This document shows positions 7,028 to 15,378 of a stretch of 64,000 nt of DNA, piece by piece. Each line of letters starts with the position of its first letter. The stretch's first letter is position 1. Source of the DNA: Agromyces lapidis (GTDB lineage: Bacteria > Actinomycetota > Actinomycetes > Actinomycetales > Microbacteriaceae); the NCBI RefSeq assembly GCF_009749405.1, contig NZ_WBIQ01000004.1, positions 1-64,000 on the forward strand, read 5' to 3'. The position numbers were made by a program, and so were the translations under genes. A model generated the notes under the pieces. That model made no database searches and was not told where the DNA came from. It was given only the letters and a program-made list of their open reading frames with translations.

Positions 7028-8284
7028 TCAGACGAGCGTCTCGCCGACGTACCCGCCCTCGGCGCAGCCCGGCGGGATCGCGAACACCGCCGAGCCGATG
7101 GGCGTGGTCCACTCGTTGAGCAGGTCGAGCTCGTCGAGCCGGCGCTGGATGGGCACGAACTGCCGGTCGACGTCGGCCTGGTACGAGGCGAACAGCAACC
7201 CGGCGTCCGAGATCCCGCCGTCGGCGGGCGACTCGTCGTAGTTGTACCCTCGCCGGAAGATGCGCTCGCCCGGCACCTCGCTGCGCGAGCGGCGCAGGTG
7301 CGAGAAGTCGCCGATCACGGGAAAGCCGACCGGGGTCAGCGCCTCGAAGTCGGGCTCGTCGTGCTCGCGTTCGCCGGTGAGCGGTGCACCGCTGCCGAGC
7401 TTGCGGCCGACCGCGGCCTCGCGGCCGGGCCGGTCGACGCGGTCCCAGCCGTCGAGATCCATCGCGATGCGGCGCAGCACCATCGAGGTGCCGCCGGCGA
7501 GCCAGGCAGGGTCGCCCGCATGCCAGACGAGCTCGTCGAAGTCGGCGGTGCCGGGCGCCGGGTTGACGGTGCCGTCGAGCTGTCCGAACAGGTTGCGCAT
7601 CGTCGAACCGGATGCCTCGGCGCCCGCCGCCCGACGGAAGCCCTGCTGCGACCAGCGCACGCTCGCGAACGAGCGCGCGTCCTTCAGCAGCATGCGGGCG
7701 GCGTGGGCGACGGTCACGGGGTCGTCGGCGCCGAGGTGCAGCAGCAGGTCGCCGCCGTTCCACTCGGGTCGCAGCCGGTCGATGCCGAACGCGGGCAGCG
7801 GCCGCAGCCACGTGGGCGCCGTACCCCCGGCCCGCTCGACGAGCCCCTGGCCGAAGCCGAAGGTGACGGTGAGGCGGGCGGGCATGAGCGCGAGCTCGGG
7901 TTCGGTGTCGGCGAGCGGAGCGCGCCCCTGCGTGATACGCGCGGCGTCGTCGCTCAGCACCCGCAGCATGCGGCGGATCGCCGCGGCGTCGACCTCGGGG
8001 GCGAGGTCGAGCGCGATGTAGCGCGCGTACGCCTGCGGCGGTGTCTCGATGCCGGCCTGGCGGGCACCGTGGTACGGCACGATCGCCTCGCCGACGGCGG
8101 TCTCGCGGGCCGCGGCCGCGGCCGCCTCGGCCGCAGCCGAGGCGGCGGCGTTCGCGCCACCCGCGAGCGCCCCGCCGATCGCCTGCGCCCCGAGCACGCT
8201 CGCCGCACCGGCTCCGGCCGCGGCGGCACCTCCGAGCAGGAGCTGCCGCCGCGAGAACCCGGAACCGCCGGGTTCGCGGGCCAT
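7028..8284 (-). CDS. Tat-exported DyP-type heme peroxidase (EfeB/DtpA-like)
   Basis: 418 residues. The N-terminus carries a twin-arginine signal (SRRQLLLGGAAAAG, residues 11-24), so the heme enzyme is exported folded. The DyP motif GQLDG is at about residues 234-238 and the likely proximal heme histidine lies in GDFSHLRR near 329. The distal Arg is probably in IFRRGYNY near residue 345. DyP enzymes use peroxide to oxidise dyes, lignin-like compounds or iron-porphyrin. The start overlaps the copper-chaperone stop by one base (TGATG), so it ends a copper operon. This resembles Streptomyces, where DtpA sits among copper chaperones. Confidence 0.92.
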   Translation of the reverse strand: MAREPGGSGFSRRQLLLGGAAAAGAGAASVLGAQAIGGALAGGANAAASAAAEAAAAAARETAVGEAIVPYHGARQAGIETPPQAYARYIALDLAPEVDAAAIRRMLRVLSDDAARITQGRAPLADTEPELALMPARLTVTFGFGQGLVERAGGTAPTWLRPLPAFGIDRLRPEWNGGDLLLHLGADDPVTVAHAARMLLKDARSFASVRWSQQGFRRAAGAEASGSTMRNLFGQLDGTVNPAPGTADFDELVWHAGDPAWLAGGTSMVLRRIAMDLDGWDRVDRPGREAAVGRKLGSGAPLTGEREHDEPDFEALTPVGFPVIGDFSHLRRSRSEVPGERIFRRGYNYDESPADGGISDAGLLFASYQADVDRQFVPIQRRLDELDLLNEWTTPIGSAVFAIPPGCAEGGYVGETLV

Positions 8285-8817
8285 CAGTGCGCCTCGTGCC
8301 CGTCGTCGTACTGCTCGTTGGCGCCCGCGTAGTCCTTCACGGGTGCGACGACGTCGAGCGTCGAGCCGTCGCCGAACTCGAGGGTGACCGTGACCTCGTC
8401 GCCCGCCTGCAGCGGACCCGCGAGGCCCATGAGCATGACGTGGTTCGCGCCCGGCTCGAGCGAGAAGGTCTCGCCCGCGGCGAGCTCGAAGCCGCCCTCC
8501 TTCTGGCGCATCTGCATGGTGCCGTCGGTCTCGACGGTCTCGTGCAGTTCGGCCATCTCGGCGGCGTCGGTCGCGGCGCCGACGAGGGTGACGTCGGCGC
8601 CCTCGTTCACGAGGTCGCCGAAGAGCGCGGTCATACCGTCATCGGCGGCCTTGACCCACGCCTCCTCGACAGTGATGGATGCCGCGGCCTCGGCTGCGGC
8701 GGTCGGTGCGGCGGTCTCTCCCCCGGCGGCGTCGGCGGTGCCGGCGCATCCCGAGAGGAGCAGGAGGGCGGCGAGGGCCGCCCCGAGGGCAGGGGTGATC
8801 GCGGTGTGTCGCTGCAT
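8284..8817 (-). CDS. PCu(A)C-type periplasmic copper chaperone lipoprotein
   Basis: 177 residues from the ATG at 8817. A lipoprotein signal ends in LLSGC (Cys near 24), anchoring it to the outer membrane face. The PCu(A)C copper site is visible as H-x10-M (HETVETDGTMQM) followed about 22 residues later by HVM. Such proteins deliver Cu(I) to the CuA/CuB centres of cytochrome oxidase. The His/Asp-rich C-terminus (DDGHEAH) may add a metal site. It lies between copC and the DyP gene. Confidence 0.9.
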   Translation of the reverse strand: MQRHTAITPALGAALAALLLLSGCAGTADAAGGETAAPTAAAEAAASITVEEAWVKAADDGMTALFGDLVNEGADVTLVGAATDAAEMAELHETVETDGTMQMRQKEGGFELAAGETFSLEPGANHVMLMGLAGPLQAGDEVTVTLEFGDGSTLDVVAPVKDYAGANEQYDDGHEAH

Positions 8818-8833
8818 GATCGTGTCCTCGCGC

Positions 8834-9544
8834 TCAGGCGGTCGGGCCGTTGCCGGCGTCGGAACCGTTGCCGGCATCCGGACCCTTGCCCACGCCGGGA
8901 CCGGCGCTCTTCCGGCGCGCGTTCACGATGACGGCGACGATGAGTGCGATGACCCCGAGTCCGCCGACCACGAATCCGGCGACGGCCCAGCCGTCGGGGC
9001 CGCTCGCCGCGGTGTCCTCGGCGTGGTCGCCGTCGGCGTCGGCGTGCTCGCCGTCGGCGTGGTCGCCGTCGGCCTCGTCGCTCGCGGCGTCGTCGTGCGG
9101 GGCCCCCTCGGCCCAGGTGCCGGTCGCGTCGGCGCCCACGCCGAAGTCGATCGTGCCCTCGATGGGGTGGCCGTCGCTCGACACGGCGCGCCATCGCGCC
9201 TGGTACTCGCCCGAGAGGTCGGTCGGCAGGCTCGCGGTGACGGTCGCGCCCGCGATGACGGGGTCGCCGACCTCGATCTCCTCGCCGTGGTGGTCGACCA
9301 CGACGACGGCGGTGCCGACCTCGATGATGTCGTTCGAGAACTCGAGCGAGATCTCGGTCGGTGCGGTGTCGAACACCTGGCCCGGCTCGGGGCTCGAGCC
9401 GAGGAGCTCGTCGTGGGCCTGGGCGGCGGTGCCGCCGGTGAGTGCGAGCGCCGCGGCGAAGGTGATGGCGGCGGCCGCGACGAGGGCGGCGCGGAGGCGG
9501 GTGGCGGGGGCCGCGGCGGTCGCGGCGGTGATGCGCTGGTTCAT
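8834..9544 (-). CDS. copC: CopC-family copper-binding protein with C-terminal membrane anchor
   Basis: 236 residues. A signal sequence is followed by AHDELLGSSPEPGQ, giving the mature N-terminal histidine that binds Cu(II) in CopC proteins. The second conserved His is in SSDGHPIEG. After the beta-barrel domain (to about residue 145) comes a His/Asp/Glu-rich linker (DGDHADGEHADADGDHAED). One membrane helix and a basic Gly/Asn tail end the protein. It is the second gene of a four-gene minus-strand run, so copper supply or resistance at the cell surface is likely. Confidence 0.9.
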   Translation of the reverse strand: MNQRITAATAAAPATRLRAALVAAAAITFAAALALTGGTAAQAHDELLGSSPEPGQVFDTAPTEISLEFSNDIIEVGTAVVVVDHHGEEIEVGDPVIAGATVTASLPTDLSGEYQARWRAVSSDGHPIEGTIDFGVGADATGTWAEGAPHDDAASDEADGDHADGEHADADGDHAEDTAASGPDGWAVAGFVVGGLGVIALIVAVIVNARRKSAGPGVGKGPDAGNGSDAGNGPTA

Positions 9545-9649
9545 TCGGGAGTCTCTCTCCTCGTGCTCCGGACGGACGGCGTGCCGTACCGCGCCGCGTG
9601 GGCGCGAGGCATCCGGAGGCTTCGTGATGTTCCGCCGAACGGCGGAGGG

Positions 9650-10270
9650 TCAGGCGAAGGCGAGAAGCGCGGGCGGGCCGCGGTAGCGGAGTGCGGCGAA
9701 GCGGAGGCGCGAGCGCAGTCGCGGCGGCACCTGGGCGTCGAGCCCGAGGAGGCGGAGGGGGGCGACGACCGGAACCGGCTCGCCCGCCCGGCCGCTGAGC
9801 ACGAGCACGAAGCGTCGCGTCGCGGCGGCGAGCGCCGACCAGGTGACGCGCTCGATGACGAGGAGGTACACGATCGTGAGCGCGGCGGCGAGCACGTGCC
9901 CGGCGAGCATCGCCGTCTCGCCGTGCCCCGCATGCGCCGACGAGGCGGCCGCGCCGCTTGCGTCGACGAACGAGACCGTGCCGTGGTGCCCGTGGCCGCT
10001 CACGACGAACTGTCCCGTGCTCGGCCCGGCGCCCACCCCGAAGAGCAGATGGAACGCGCCCTGGCTCACGAGCACGGCGAGTGCGGTGCGGACGGGCGAG
10101 GTTCGCCGGCCGACGAACGCGACCGAGGCGCCGAGCGCCACGATGCCGGCGAGCGCGAGTCCGACCCCGCCGGGCGCCTCGCCACCGGCGACGCCGTGCG
10201 AGAACGCCGCGAGGAACAACGCGACCGAGGCCGTCGCAGCGCCGCGCGCGAGCTGCGTCGCACGGTTCAC
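9650..10270 (-). CDS. His-rich multi-pass membrane protein of the copper cluster
   Basis: 206 residues from a GTG at 10270 (VNRATQLARGA). About five hydrophobic segments are seen. A loop with GHGHHGTVSF and SAHAGHGE near the middle could bind metal. I do not recognise a named family. It is first in the minus-strand series with copC, the PCu(A)C chaperone and DyP. That position suggests a role in copper handling, but this is inference. The tail is basic and non-membrane. Confidence 0.6.
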   Translation of the reverse strand: MNRATQLARGAATASVALFLAAFSHGVAGGEAPGGVGLALAGIVALGASVAFVGRRTSPVRTALAVLVSQGAFHLLFGVGAGPSTGQFVVSGHGHHGTVSFVDASGAAASSAHAGHGETAMLAGHVLAAALTIVYLLVIERVTWSALAAATRRFVLVLSGRAGEPVPVVAPLRLLGLDAQVPPRLRSRLRFAALRYRGPPALLAFA

Positions 10271-10367
10271 GTCGGGCTCCCAGTGGTCGGTGTTCAGGGC
10301 AGAGCGCCTCAACTGTAGCAAGTCCGCCTTGACATGGGCCCGTGCAGGAGCAGTGTCATCCGCCGTG

Positions 10368-12491
10368 ATGAACGACGCGGGCGAACCGCCTGCAGAATTG
10401 AAGTCGCCGAAGCACTGGATCATCGGCGACCCGCTGCCCACCGAGAAGCTCGAGGGGCAGCTGCTTCCGAAGCACCTGGCGCTGCCGATCTTCGCTAGCG
10501 ACCCCCTCTCCTCGGTGGCGTACGCCCCGCAGGAGCTGCTCATGATCCTGATGGTCGGCGGCCTCGCCTTCCTGAGCTTCGCCCCCTGGGTGGCGCTCGC
10601 GGTCGTCGTGCTGCTCGTGACGGTCGTCGCGAGCTACCGCCAGCTGATCCGCGCCTATCCCTCGGGCGGCGGCGACTACGAGGTGGCGCACCGCAACCTC
10701 GGCGAGAAGGCCGGCCTCGTGGTCGCCTCCGCGCTCCTCGTCGACTACGTCATGACGGTCGTCGTGTCGGTGGCCTCCGGCGTCGACAACATCATCTCCG
10801 CGTTCCCCGAGCTGAACCCGTTCCGCGTCGAGCTCGCGGTGCTGTTCGTCGTGATCCTCGCGGCGATCAACCTGCGGGGCGTCTCCGAATCGTCGAAGGC
10901 GTTCGCGGTGCCGACCTACCTGTTCATCGGCAGCGTGTTCGTCATGGTGGTCGTCGGGCTCGGCCGCACCCTGCTCGGCGATCCGCCGGTCGCCGAGTCG
11001 GCCGGCTTCGAGGTGCAGGCCGAGCAGCTGACGCAGGCGGCGATGATCCTCCTCCTGCTGCGATCCTTCGCAAGCGGATGCTCCGCCCTCACCGGCGTCG
11101 AGGCGATCTCCAACGGCGTCCCTGCCTTCCGGGTGCCGAAGGTGCGCAACGCCCAGCGCACGCTCGTGCTCATGGGCGGCATCGCGATCGTGCTGTTCGC
11201 CGGCCTCACCGCGCTCGCGATCGTCTCGCAGGTGCACTACGCCGAGGATCCGTGCCACCTCATCGGCTGGGCGGAGTGCGCCACCGAACCGCAGCGCAGC
11301 CTCATCGCCCAGGTGGCGGCAGCCACCTTCGGCGACTCGACCCTGTTCTTCTACGTGATCCAGGCGGCGACGGCGCTCGTGCTGCTGCTCGCGGCGAACA
11401 CCGCGTTCAACGGCTTCCCGCTGCTCGGCTCGGTGCTCTCCCGCGACGGCTACGCACCCAAGTCGCTCTCGACCCGCGGCGACCGCTTGATCTACTCGAA
11501 CGGCGTGCTCATCCTCGCTCTTGCGGCCTCGGTCGTGCTCATCGTGTTCCGGGCGAACCTGACCGTGCTCATCCAGCTCTACATCATCGGGGTGTTCGTG
11601 TCGTTCACGCTGGGGCAGACCGGCATGGTGCGCCACTGGCTGCGGGCGCTGCGCACTCCCGACCGATCGCTCCTCGCGCGCGGCGGCAAGGCCCAGCCGT
11701 CCACGAAGGCCCTCGCCCAGGCTCAGGCCGAGGGCACGAAGCCCCTCACCCGCGGCGCGATCGTGCGCGCCCTCGTGATCAACGCGATCGGTGCGGCGAT
11801 GACCGCGGTCGTGCTCATCGTGGTCACGGTCACGAAGTTCACGCACGGCGCCTGGATCGTGTTCGTCCTCATGCCGATCCTCTTCTTCCTCATGATGGGC
11901 GTGCACCGCTACTACCGCGACGTCGAGCGCGAGATCGAGGTCGACCCCACGACGACGTTCGGCTCGACGGGCGACCACGCCATCGTGCTCGTGGGCCGCA
12001 TGCAGAAGCCGACGCTGAAGGCGCTCGACTACGCGATCGCCGCACGCCACGACTCCCTCGAGGCCGTGCACGTCTCGATCGACGAGGCGCAGACGAAGCA
12101 GCTCAAGAAGGAGTGGGTGAAGATGAACATCCACGTGAAGCTGCGCATCCTGTCGTCGCCGTATCGCGATCTCAGCCATCCGCTGATCCAGTACATCAAG
12201 CAGCACCGCGAGGAGCACGGCTCCGAGGTGATCACGGTCTACATGCCGCAGTACATCGTCGGCCACTGGTGGGAGAACATCCTGCACAACCACAAGGCCC
12301 GTCGAATCCGGCAGAAGCTCATGCTCGTGCACGGCGTCACCGTCGCGCTCGTGCCGTGGCTGCTCGACTCCTCCGACCTGCTCTACGGGCGTCGCTCGCG
12401 CCCGCTGCCGGGCCAGGATCGCCGTGGCGAGCCCCGGCGGCCGGCGCCGCGCCGCCCGCTCGCCGAGAGCGGCACGAAGCGCGGGCGGTAG
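10368..12491 (+). CDS. KimA/YdaO-type APC-family transporter, probable K+/H+ symporter
   Basis: 707 residues from the ATG at 10368. The N-terminal segment ALPIFASDPLSSVAYAP corresponds to the start of KimA, with the Asp and Tyr that bind potassium in the Bacillus protein. About twelve membrane helices run to residue 500. A cytoplasmic C-terminal domain follows (about 530-690), with HAIVLVGRM and AVHVSIDE resembling the universal-stress-like domain of this family. KimA imports K+ with protons and is inhibited by c-di-AMP. Many annotations call this family amino-acid permease, so the substrate remains an inference. Confidence 0.75.
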   Translation: MNDAGEPPAELKSPKHWIIGDPLPTEKLEGQLLPKHLALPIFASDPLSSVAYAPQELLMILMVGGLAFLSFAPWVALAVVVLLVTVVASYRQLIRAYPSGGGDYEVAHRNLGEKAGLVVASALLVDYVMTVVVSVASGVDNIISAFPELNPFRVELAVLFVVILAAINLRGVSESSKAFAVPTYLFIGSVFVMVVVGLGRTLLGDPPVAESAGFEVQAEQLTQAAMILLLLRSFASGCSALTGVEAISNGVPAFRVPKVRNAQRTLVLMGGIAIVLFAGLTALAIVSQVHYAEDPCHLIGWAECATEPQRSLIAQVAAATFGDSTLFFYVIQAATALVLLLAANTAFNGFPLLGSVLSRDGYAPKSLSTRGDRLIYSNGVLILALAASVVLIVFRANLTVLIQLYIIGVFVSFTLGQTGMVRHWLRALRTPDRSLLARGGKAQPSTKALAQAQAEGTKPLTRGAIVRALVINAIGAAMTAVVLIVVTVTKFTHGAWIVFVLMPILFFLMMGVHRYYRDVEREIEVDPTTTFGSTGDHAIVLVGRMQKPTLKALDYAIAARHDSLEAVHVSIDEAQTKQLKKEWVKMNIHVKLRILSSPYRDLSHPLIQYIKQHREEHGSEVITVYMPQYIVGHWWENILHNHKARRIRQKLMLVHGVTVALVPWLLDSSDLLYGRRSRPLPGQDRRGEPRRPAPRRPLAESGTKRGR

Positions 12492-12494
12492 GCT
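12489..12494 (+). promoter_or_regulatory. -10 element of leaderless DUF1801 gene
   Basis: TAGGCT ends 6 bases before the ATG at 12501. It overlaps the stop codon of the transporter gene, and no ribosome site is visible. Confidence 0.5.
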
Positions 12495-12500
12495 GCACGA

Positions 12501-12926
12501 ATGGCGACAGGGCGCACGGATGTCCCGGTCGAGGTGTTCCTCGACGGAGTGACGCATCGGGTTCGACGGCGGGATGCCGCGACGCTGCTCGCCCTCATGG
12601 AGCGCGTGACCGGGGAGACCGCCTACATGTGGGGGCCCTCGATCGTCGGGTTCGGCGAGTACCACTACCGGTACGACAGCGGCCGCGAGGGCGTGACCCC
12701 GGCCGCGGCGTTCTCACCGCGCAAGACGGCCTCGACGGTCTACCTCGTTCCGGGGCTGACCGAACGCCCCGAGCTGCTCGAGCGTCTCGGACCCCACACC
12801 ACCGGGGTCGGCTGCCTCTACCTGAAAGACCTCGCCGAGGTCGACCTCGAGGTGCTCGCCGAGCTCGTGCGCGAGTCGTACGACGCCGTCACCCCGTCGG
12901 CTCCGCCGGCCCCGCCGCTCGGGTAG
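12501..12926 (+). CDS. DUF1801-domain protein
   Basis: 141 residues. The DUF1801 core is clear: AATLLALMERVTGETAYMWG, then GFGEYHYRYDSGREG, then AFSPRKTASTVYLVPG. This YdhG-like fold is found in small bacterial proteins of unknown biochemical role. It has no signal or membrane segment. The gene begins 9 bases after the KimA-like gene but has its own probable leaderless promoter. The Pro-rich last dozen residues are outside the domain. Confidence 0.8.
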   Translation: MATGRTDVPVEVFLDGVTHRVRRRDAATLLALMERVTGETAYMWGPSIVGFGEYHYRYDSGREGVTPAAAFSPRKTASTVYLVPGLTERPELLERLGPHTTGVGCLYLKDLAEVDLEVLAELVRESYDAVTPSAPPAPPLG

Positions 12927-12946
12927 CGAACGTCGCGAGACCCGCG

Positions 12947-14122
12947 TTACAGCATCGCCATGATCTGGCGGGCGATCATGCGGCCGGCCCGGCTCGCGCC
13001 GATCGTCGAGGCCTGCGGCCCGTAGCCCGCGAGGAAGACGCGGGGATCGCTCCACGCGGCGCCCTGCCCGACGGTCACGCCGCCGGCCTTCTCGCGGAGC
13101 TTCAGCGGGGCGAGGTGCCGCAGCTCGGGCCGGAATCCCGTCGCCCAGATGATCGCATCGGCACGGGCGGAGCCCTGCTGCTCGCCGTCCCAGACGATGC
13201 GGTCCTCTTCGATGCGGTCGAACATCGGACGGGCGACGAGCAGCCCCCGCTCGATGCCGGCGGCGATGCGGCGGCTCTTCGGCACACCGGTGCCGCTCAC
13301 GATCGAGGGCAGCGCCCGACCCGAGCGCGCCGCCTCGTCCTGCATCGCGACGGCCGCCGAGGCGCCCTCGAGGTCGAGCTCCTGGCGATCGATCCAGTCG
13401 ATGGGGCGACGCGACACCCAGGTGAGGCCCGCGGCGACGTCTTCGAGCTCGAGCATGAACCCGATCGCGCTCGTGCCGCCGCCGACGACGACGACGTGCT
13501 GGTCGCGGAAGTCCTCTGCCGAGCTGAAGTCGGAGGTGTGCAGGTGGCGCCCGGCGAACTCGCCCATGCCCGGGTAGAACGGCACGAACGGCGAGCCCCA
13601 CGTGCCCGTGGCGTTGACGAGGAACTGGGTCGAGAGTTCGAGCTGCGGTGCCTCGACGGTCTGCGGCGCCTCGAAGGTCTTGCGCCGTCGGCCGAAGAGG
13701 CCACGGGTCTTCAACTCCTCGACGGGCTGCGGGCTCAGGTCTTCGTAGCGCACGAGGAGGTCGACCCCCTCGTTCGTGACGGAGCGCACGTTCATCGGTC
13801 GGCGCACCTGCAGGTCGAAGTGCTCTTCGAAGCGTCCGTAGTAGTCGGCGACGACGTCTTTCGCGGGGAGCGCGCGGTCGGCGGTGTCGAAGCTGAGGCC
13901 GAGGTCTGCGAGCCCCGGAAGGTCGTTCACCCGGTGCGCGGTGCCGAGCCGGAGCGACGACCAGCGGTGCTGCCAGGCGCCGCCGGGCCCGGGCGCGCGA
14001 TCGAGCATGACGAAATCCTGTCCGGCGACGAGCTCGAAGCGCCGAAGGTAGTACGCGACCGAGAGGCCGGCTTGACCGGCCCCGATCACGACCACCTTGA
14101 CGCGTTCGGGGCTCGTGTTCAC
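12947..14122 (-). CDS. Flavin-containing monooxygenase-like NAD(P)/FAD oxidoreductase
   Basis: 391 residues. The N-terminal FAD Rossmann motif is VVVIGAGQAGLSVAYYL (residues 9-25). The NADPH motif VVVVGGGTSAIGF lies near residue 210. An ATG-box-like IWATGFRPELRHL near 340 is typical of FMO and Baeyer-Villiger-type enzymes. It probably hydroxylates a nitrogen or sulfur substrate or a ketone. It could instead be a putative flavoprotein of the CzcO type, which share the same fold. It is divergent from the DUF3073 gene. Confidence 0.82.
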   Translation of the reverse strand: MNTSPERVKVVVIGAGQAGLSVAYYLRRFELVAGQDFVMLDRAPGPGGAWQHRWSSLRLGTAHRVNDLPGLADLGLSFDTADRALPAKDVVADYYGRFEEHFDLQVRRPMNVRSVTNEGVDLLVRYEDLSPQPVEELKTRGLFGRRRKTFEAPQTVEAPQLELSTQFLVNATGTWGSPFVPFYPGMGEFAGRHLHTSDFSSAEDFRDQHVVVVGGGTSAIGFMLELEDVAAGLTWVSRRPIDWIDRQELDLEGASAAVAMQDEAARSGRALPSIVSGTGVPKSRRIAAGIERGLLVARPMFDRIEEDRIVWDGEQQGSARADAIIWATGFRPELRHLAPLKLREKAGGVTVGQGAAWSDPRVFLAGYGPQASTIGASRAGRMIARQIMAML

Positions 14123-14132
14123 ACCCCAATCT

Positions 14133-14286
14133 CAGCATGTCTGGCTGTGTGCTCGCAGCATGTCCGCTGAACGCGTTCGGCCGCACTATGGAGACCGCCG
14201 TCGGGTGCGATCCGCCGGTGCTAAACTGGCGGCTGGACGAATTCATTTATCAGATGAGCGCCGGGTGAAGACCAAATCCCACCCGG
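14133..14286. promoter_or_regulatory. Divergent promoter region upstream of DUF3073
   Basis: Direct repeats CAGCATGTC at 14133-14141 and 14156-14164 lie 23 bp apart. An extended -10, TGCTAAACT, ends near 14227. A 7-bp hairpin CCGGGTG/CACCCGG (14261-14286) sits in the leader of the DUF3073 mRNA. None matches a known riboswitch. Confidence 0.35.
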
Positions 14287-14310
14287 CCAGATGTCGTAAG
14301 GGGGTCACGC

Positions 14311-14520
14311 ATGGGGCGCGGCCGTCAGAAAGCCAAGCACACCAAGGTCGCTCGGGAGCTGAAGTACTTCAGCCCGAACACCGACTACAACGCGCTTGAG
14401 CGCGAGCTCACGAGCTCGCAGCATGACGATTACAGCGATGAGGCGTCGAAGTGGGCGGAGTACGCCGACGACGACGACACCTATCTCGCGGGCGACGAAC
14501 AGCGCGAGCAGCGCGCGTAG
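14311..14520 (+). CDS. DUF3073 family small protein
   Basis: 69 residues. The start MGRGRQKAKHTKVARELKY and the following FSPNTDYNALEREL are diagnostic of DUF3073, a small acidic-tailed protein almost confined to Actinobacteria. The basic N-terminus may bind nucleic acid; the C-terminal half is strongly acidic (YADDDDTYLAGDEQ). The function is unknown. In many actinobacteria the gene lies close to purM, and here purM is one gene away. Confidence 0.9.
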   Translation: MGRGRQKAKHTKVARELKYFSPNTDYNALERELTSSQHDDYSDEASKWAEYADDDDTYLAGDEQREQRA

Positions 14521-14563
14521 TCGCCACCGTCACGGTCACCGACGCACCTCATCGACCCTCTCG

Positions 14564-15370
14564 TCACTCCTCGCTGAAGCGTGCGTCCGCGACCGCGTCG
14601 TCGAGCCATCCGGCCGTCGTCTCCGCGAACCGCTCGAGTTCGGCGAGTGAGTTCGACGGCGTGATCGCGCGCACCACGACCTCGTCGGCGACGCCGTCGG
14701 CGAGGTAGTCGGCGAGCCGCGCGGACGTCGAGATGGTGGCGTCGAGCGCGCCGGTACCGAGCCTCGCGAAGTTCGCGGCGTACGCGGGCACCTGCTCGTA
14801 GCGGTGCGCCTCGATCTCGAGGGCCGGGCGGGCCGCCTCGTCGGCGATGGTGCGCACGTAGGTCACGACGCGCCCGTCGTCGGGCGAGCGGCCGGCCAGT
14901 GCGGCGGCGGCGCGCTGCTCGGCGGTCGCAGTCGACGCGGCGGCGGGGGTCAGCCAGTTGAGCAGCACGCCGTCGGCGAGTTCGGCGGCGAGTCGGCGCA
15001 TCCGCGGCCCGAGGGCGCCGAGCACGATGGATGCCTCGCTGCGACCCCGGAGTTCGTCGATACCCTCGCGCATGAGGCCGAGGGGACGCTCGGCGCGCCC
15101 CGACCCGATGCCGAGGGCCGTGCGCTCGGCAGGGATGCCGCCGAGATCGAGCGTTGCCACCGGCCTCCGGTCGATCGGAATGATGCCCGTGGCGAGGTGC
15201 AGGCGTTCGGTGACGGTCGCGGCGGCCCTCAGCCGCGCGAGGGAGTCGCCCCCGGGCACGTCGTTCACCCACAGACTCGCGAAGCCGAGTCGCTCGAGGC
15301 GCGGAGCGAGCGCGGCCACGACCTCGACCTCCGTCGTGCCGATGATGCCGAACGAGACCCGTGCGCGCAT
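14564..15370 (-). CDS. LLM-class F420/FMN-dependent oxidoreductase
   Basis: 268 residues from the ATG at 15370 (MRARVSFGIIGTTE). It has the bacterial luciferase-like TIM barrel: LGFASLWVNDVPGGDSL at strand 2, HLATGIIPIDRRP at strand 3, and ERTALGIGSGRAERPLGLM. The shortened size and motif set resemble the LLM enzymes of actinobacteria that use F420 or FMN. The substrate is unknown. It starts 8 bases after the purM stop, so the two are probably co-transcribed. No clear ribosome site precedes the ATG. Confidence 0.78.
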   Translation of the reverse strand: MRARVSFGIIGTTEVEVVAALAPRLERLGFASLWVNDVPGGDSLARLRAAATVTERLHLATGIIPIDRRPVATLDLGGIPAERTALGIGSGRAERPLGLMREGIDELRGRSEASIVLGALGPRMRRLAAELADGVLLNWLTPAAASTATAEQRAAAALAGRSPDDGRVVTYVRTIADEAARPALEIEAHRYEQVPAYAANFARLGTGALDATISTSARLADYLADGVADEVVVRAITPSNSLAELERFAETTAGWLDDAVADARFSEE

Positions 15371-15378
15371 GCGACGGC

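Noticed and set aside
10300..10335. CopY/BlaI-like box (CTACAGTTG) upstream of the copper cluster
   Set aside because: Only one half-site is present; the second half does not match TACAnnTGTA.
11078..14170. A 1030-codon plus-strand frame spanning the transporter end and the monooxygenase
   Set aside because: Composition is Arg/Pro/His-rich and it crosses three real genes; a frame-shadow artefact.
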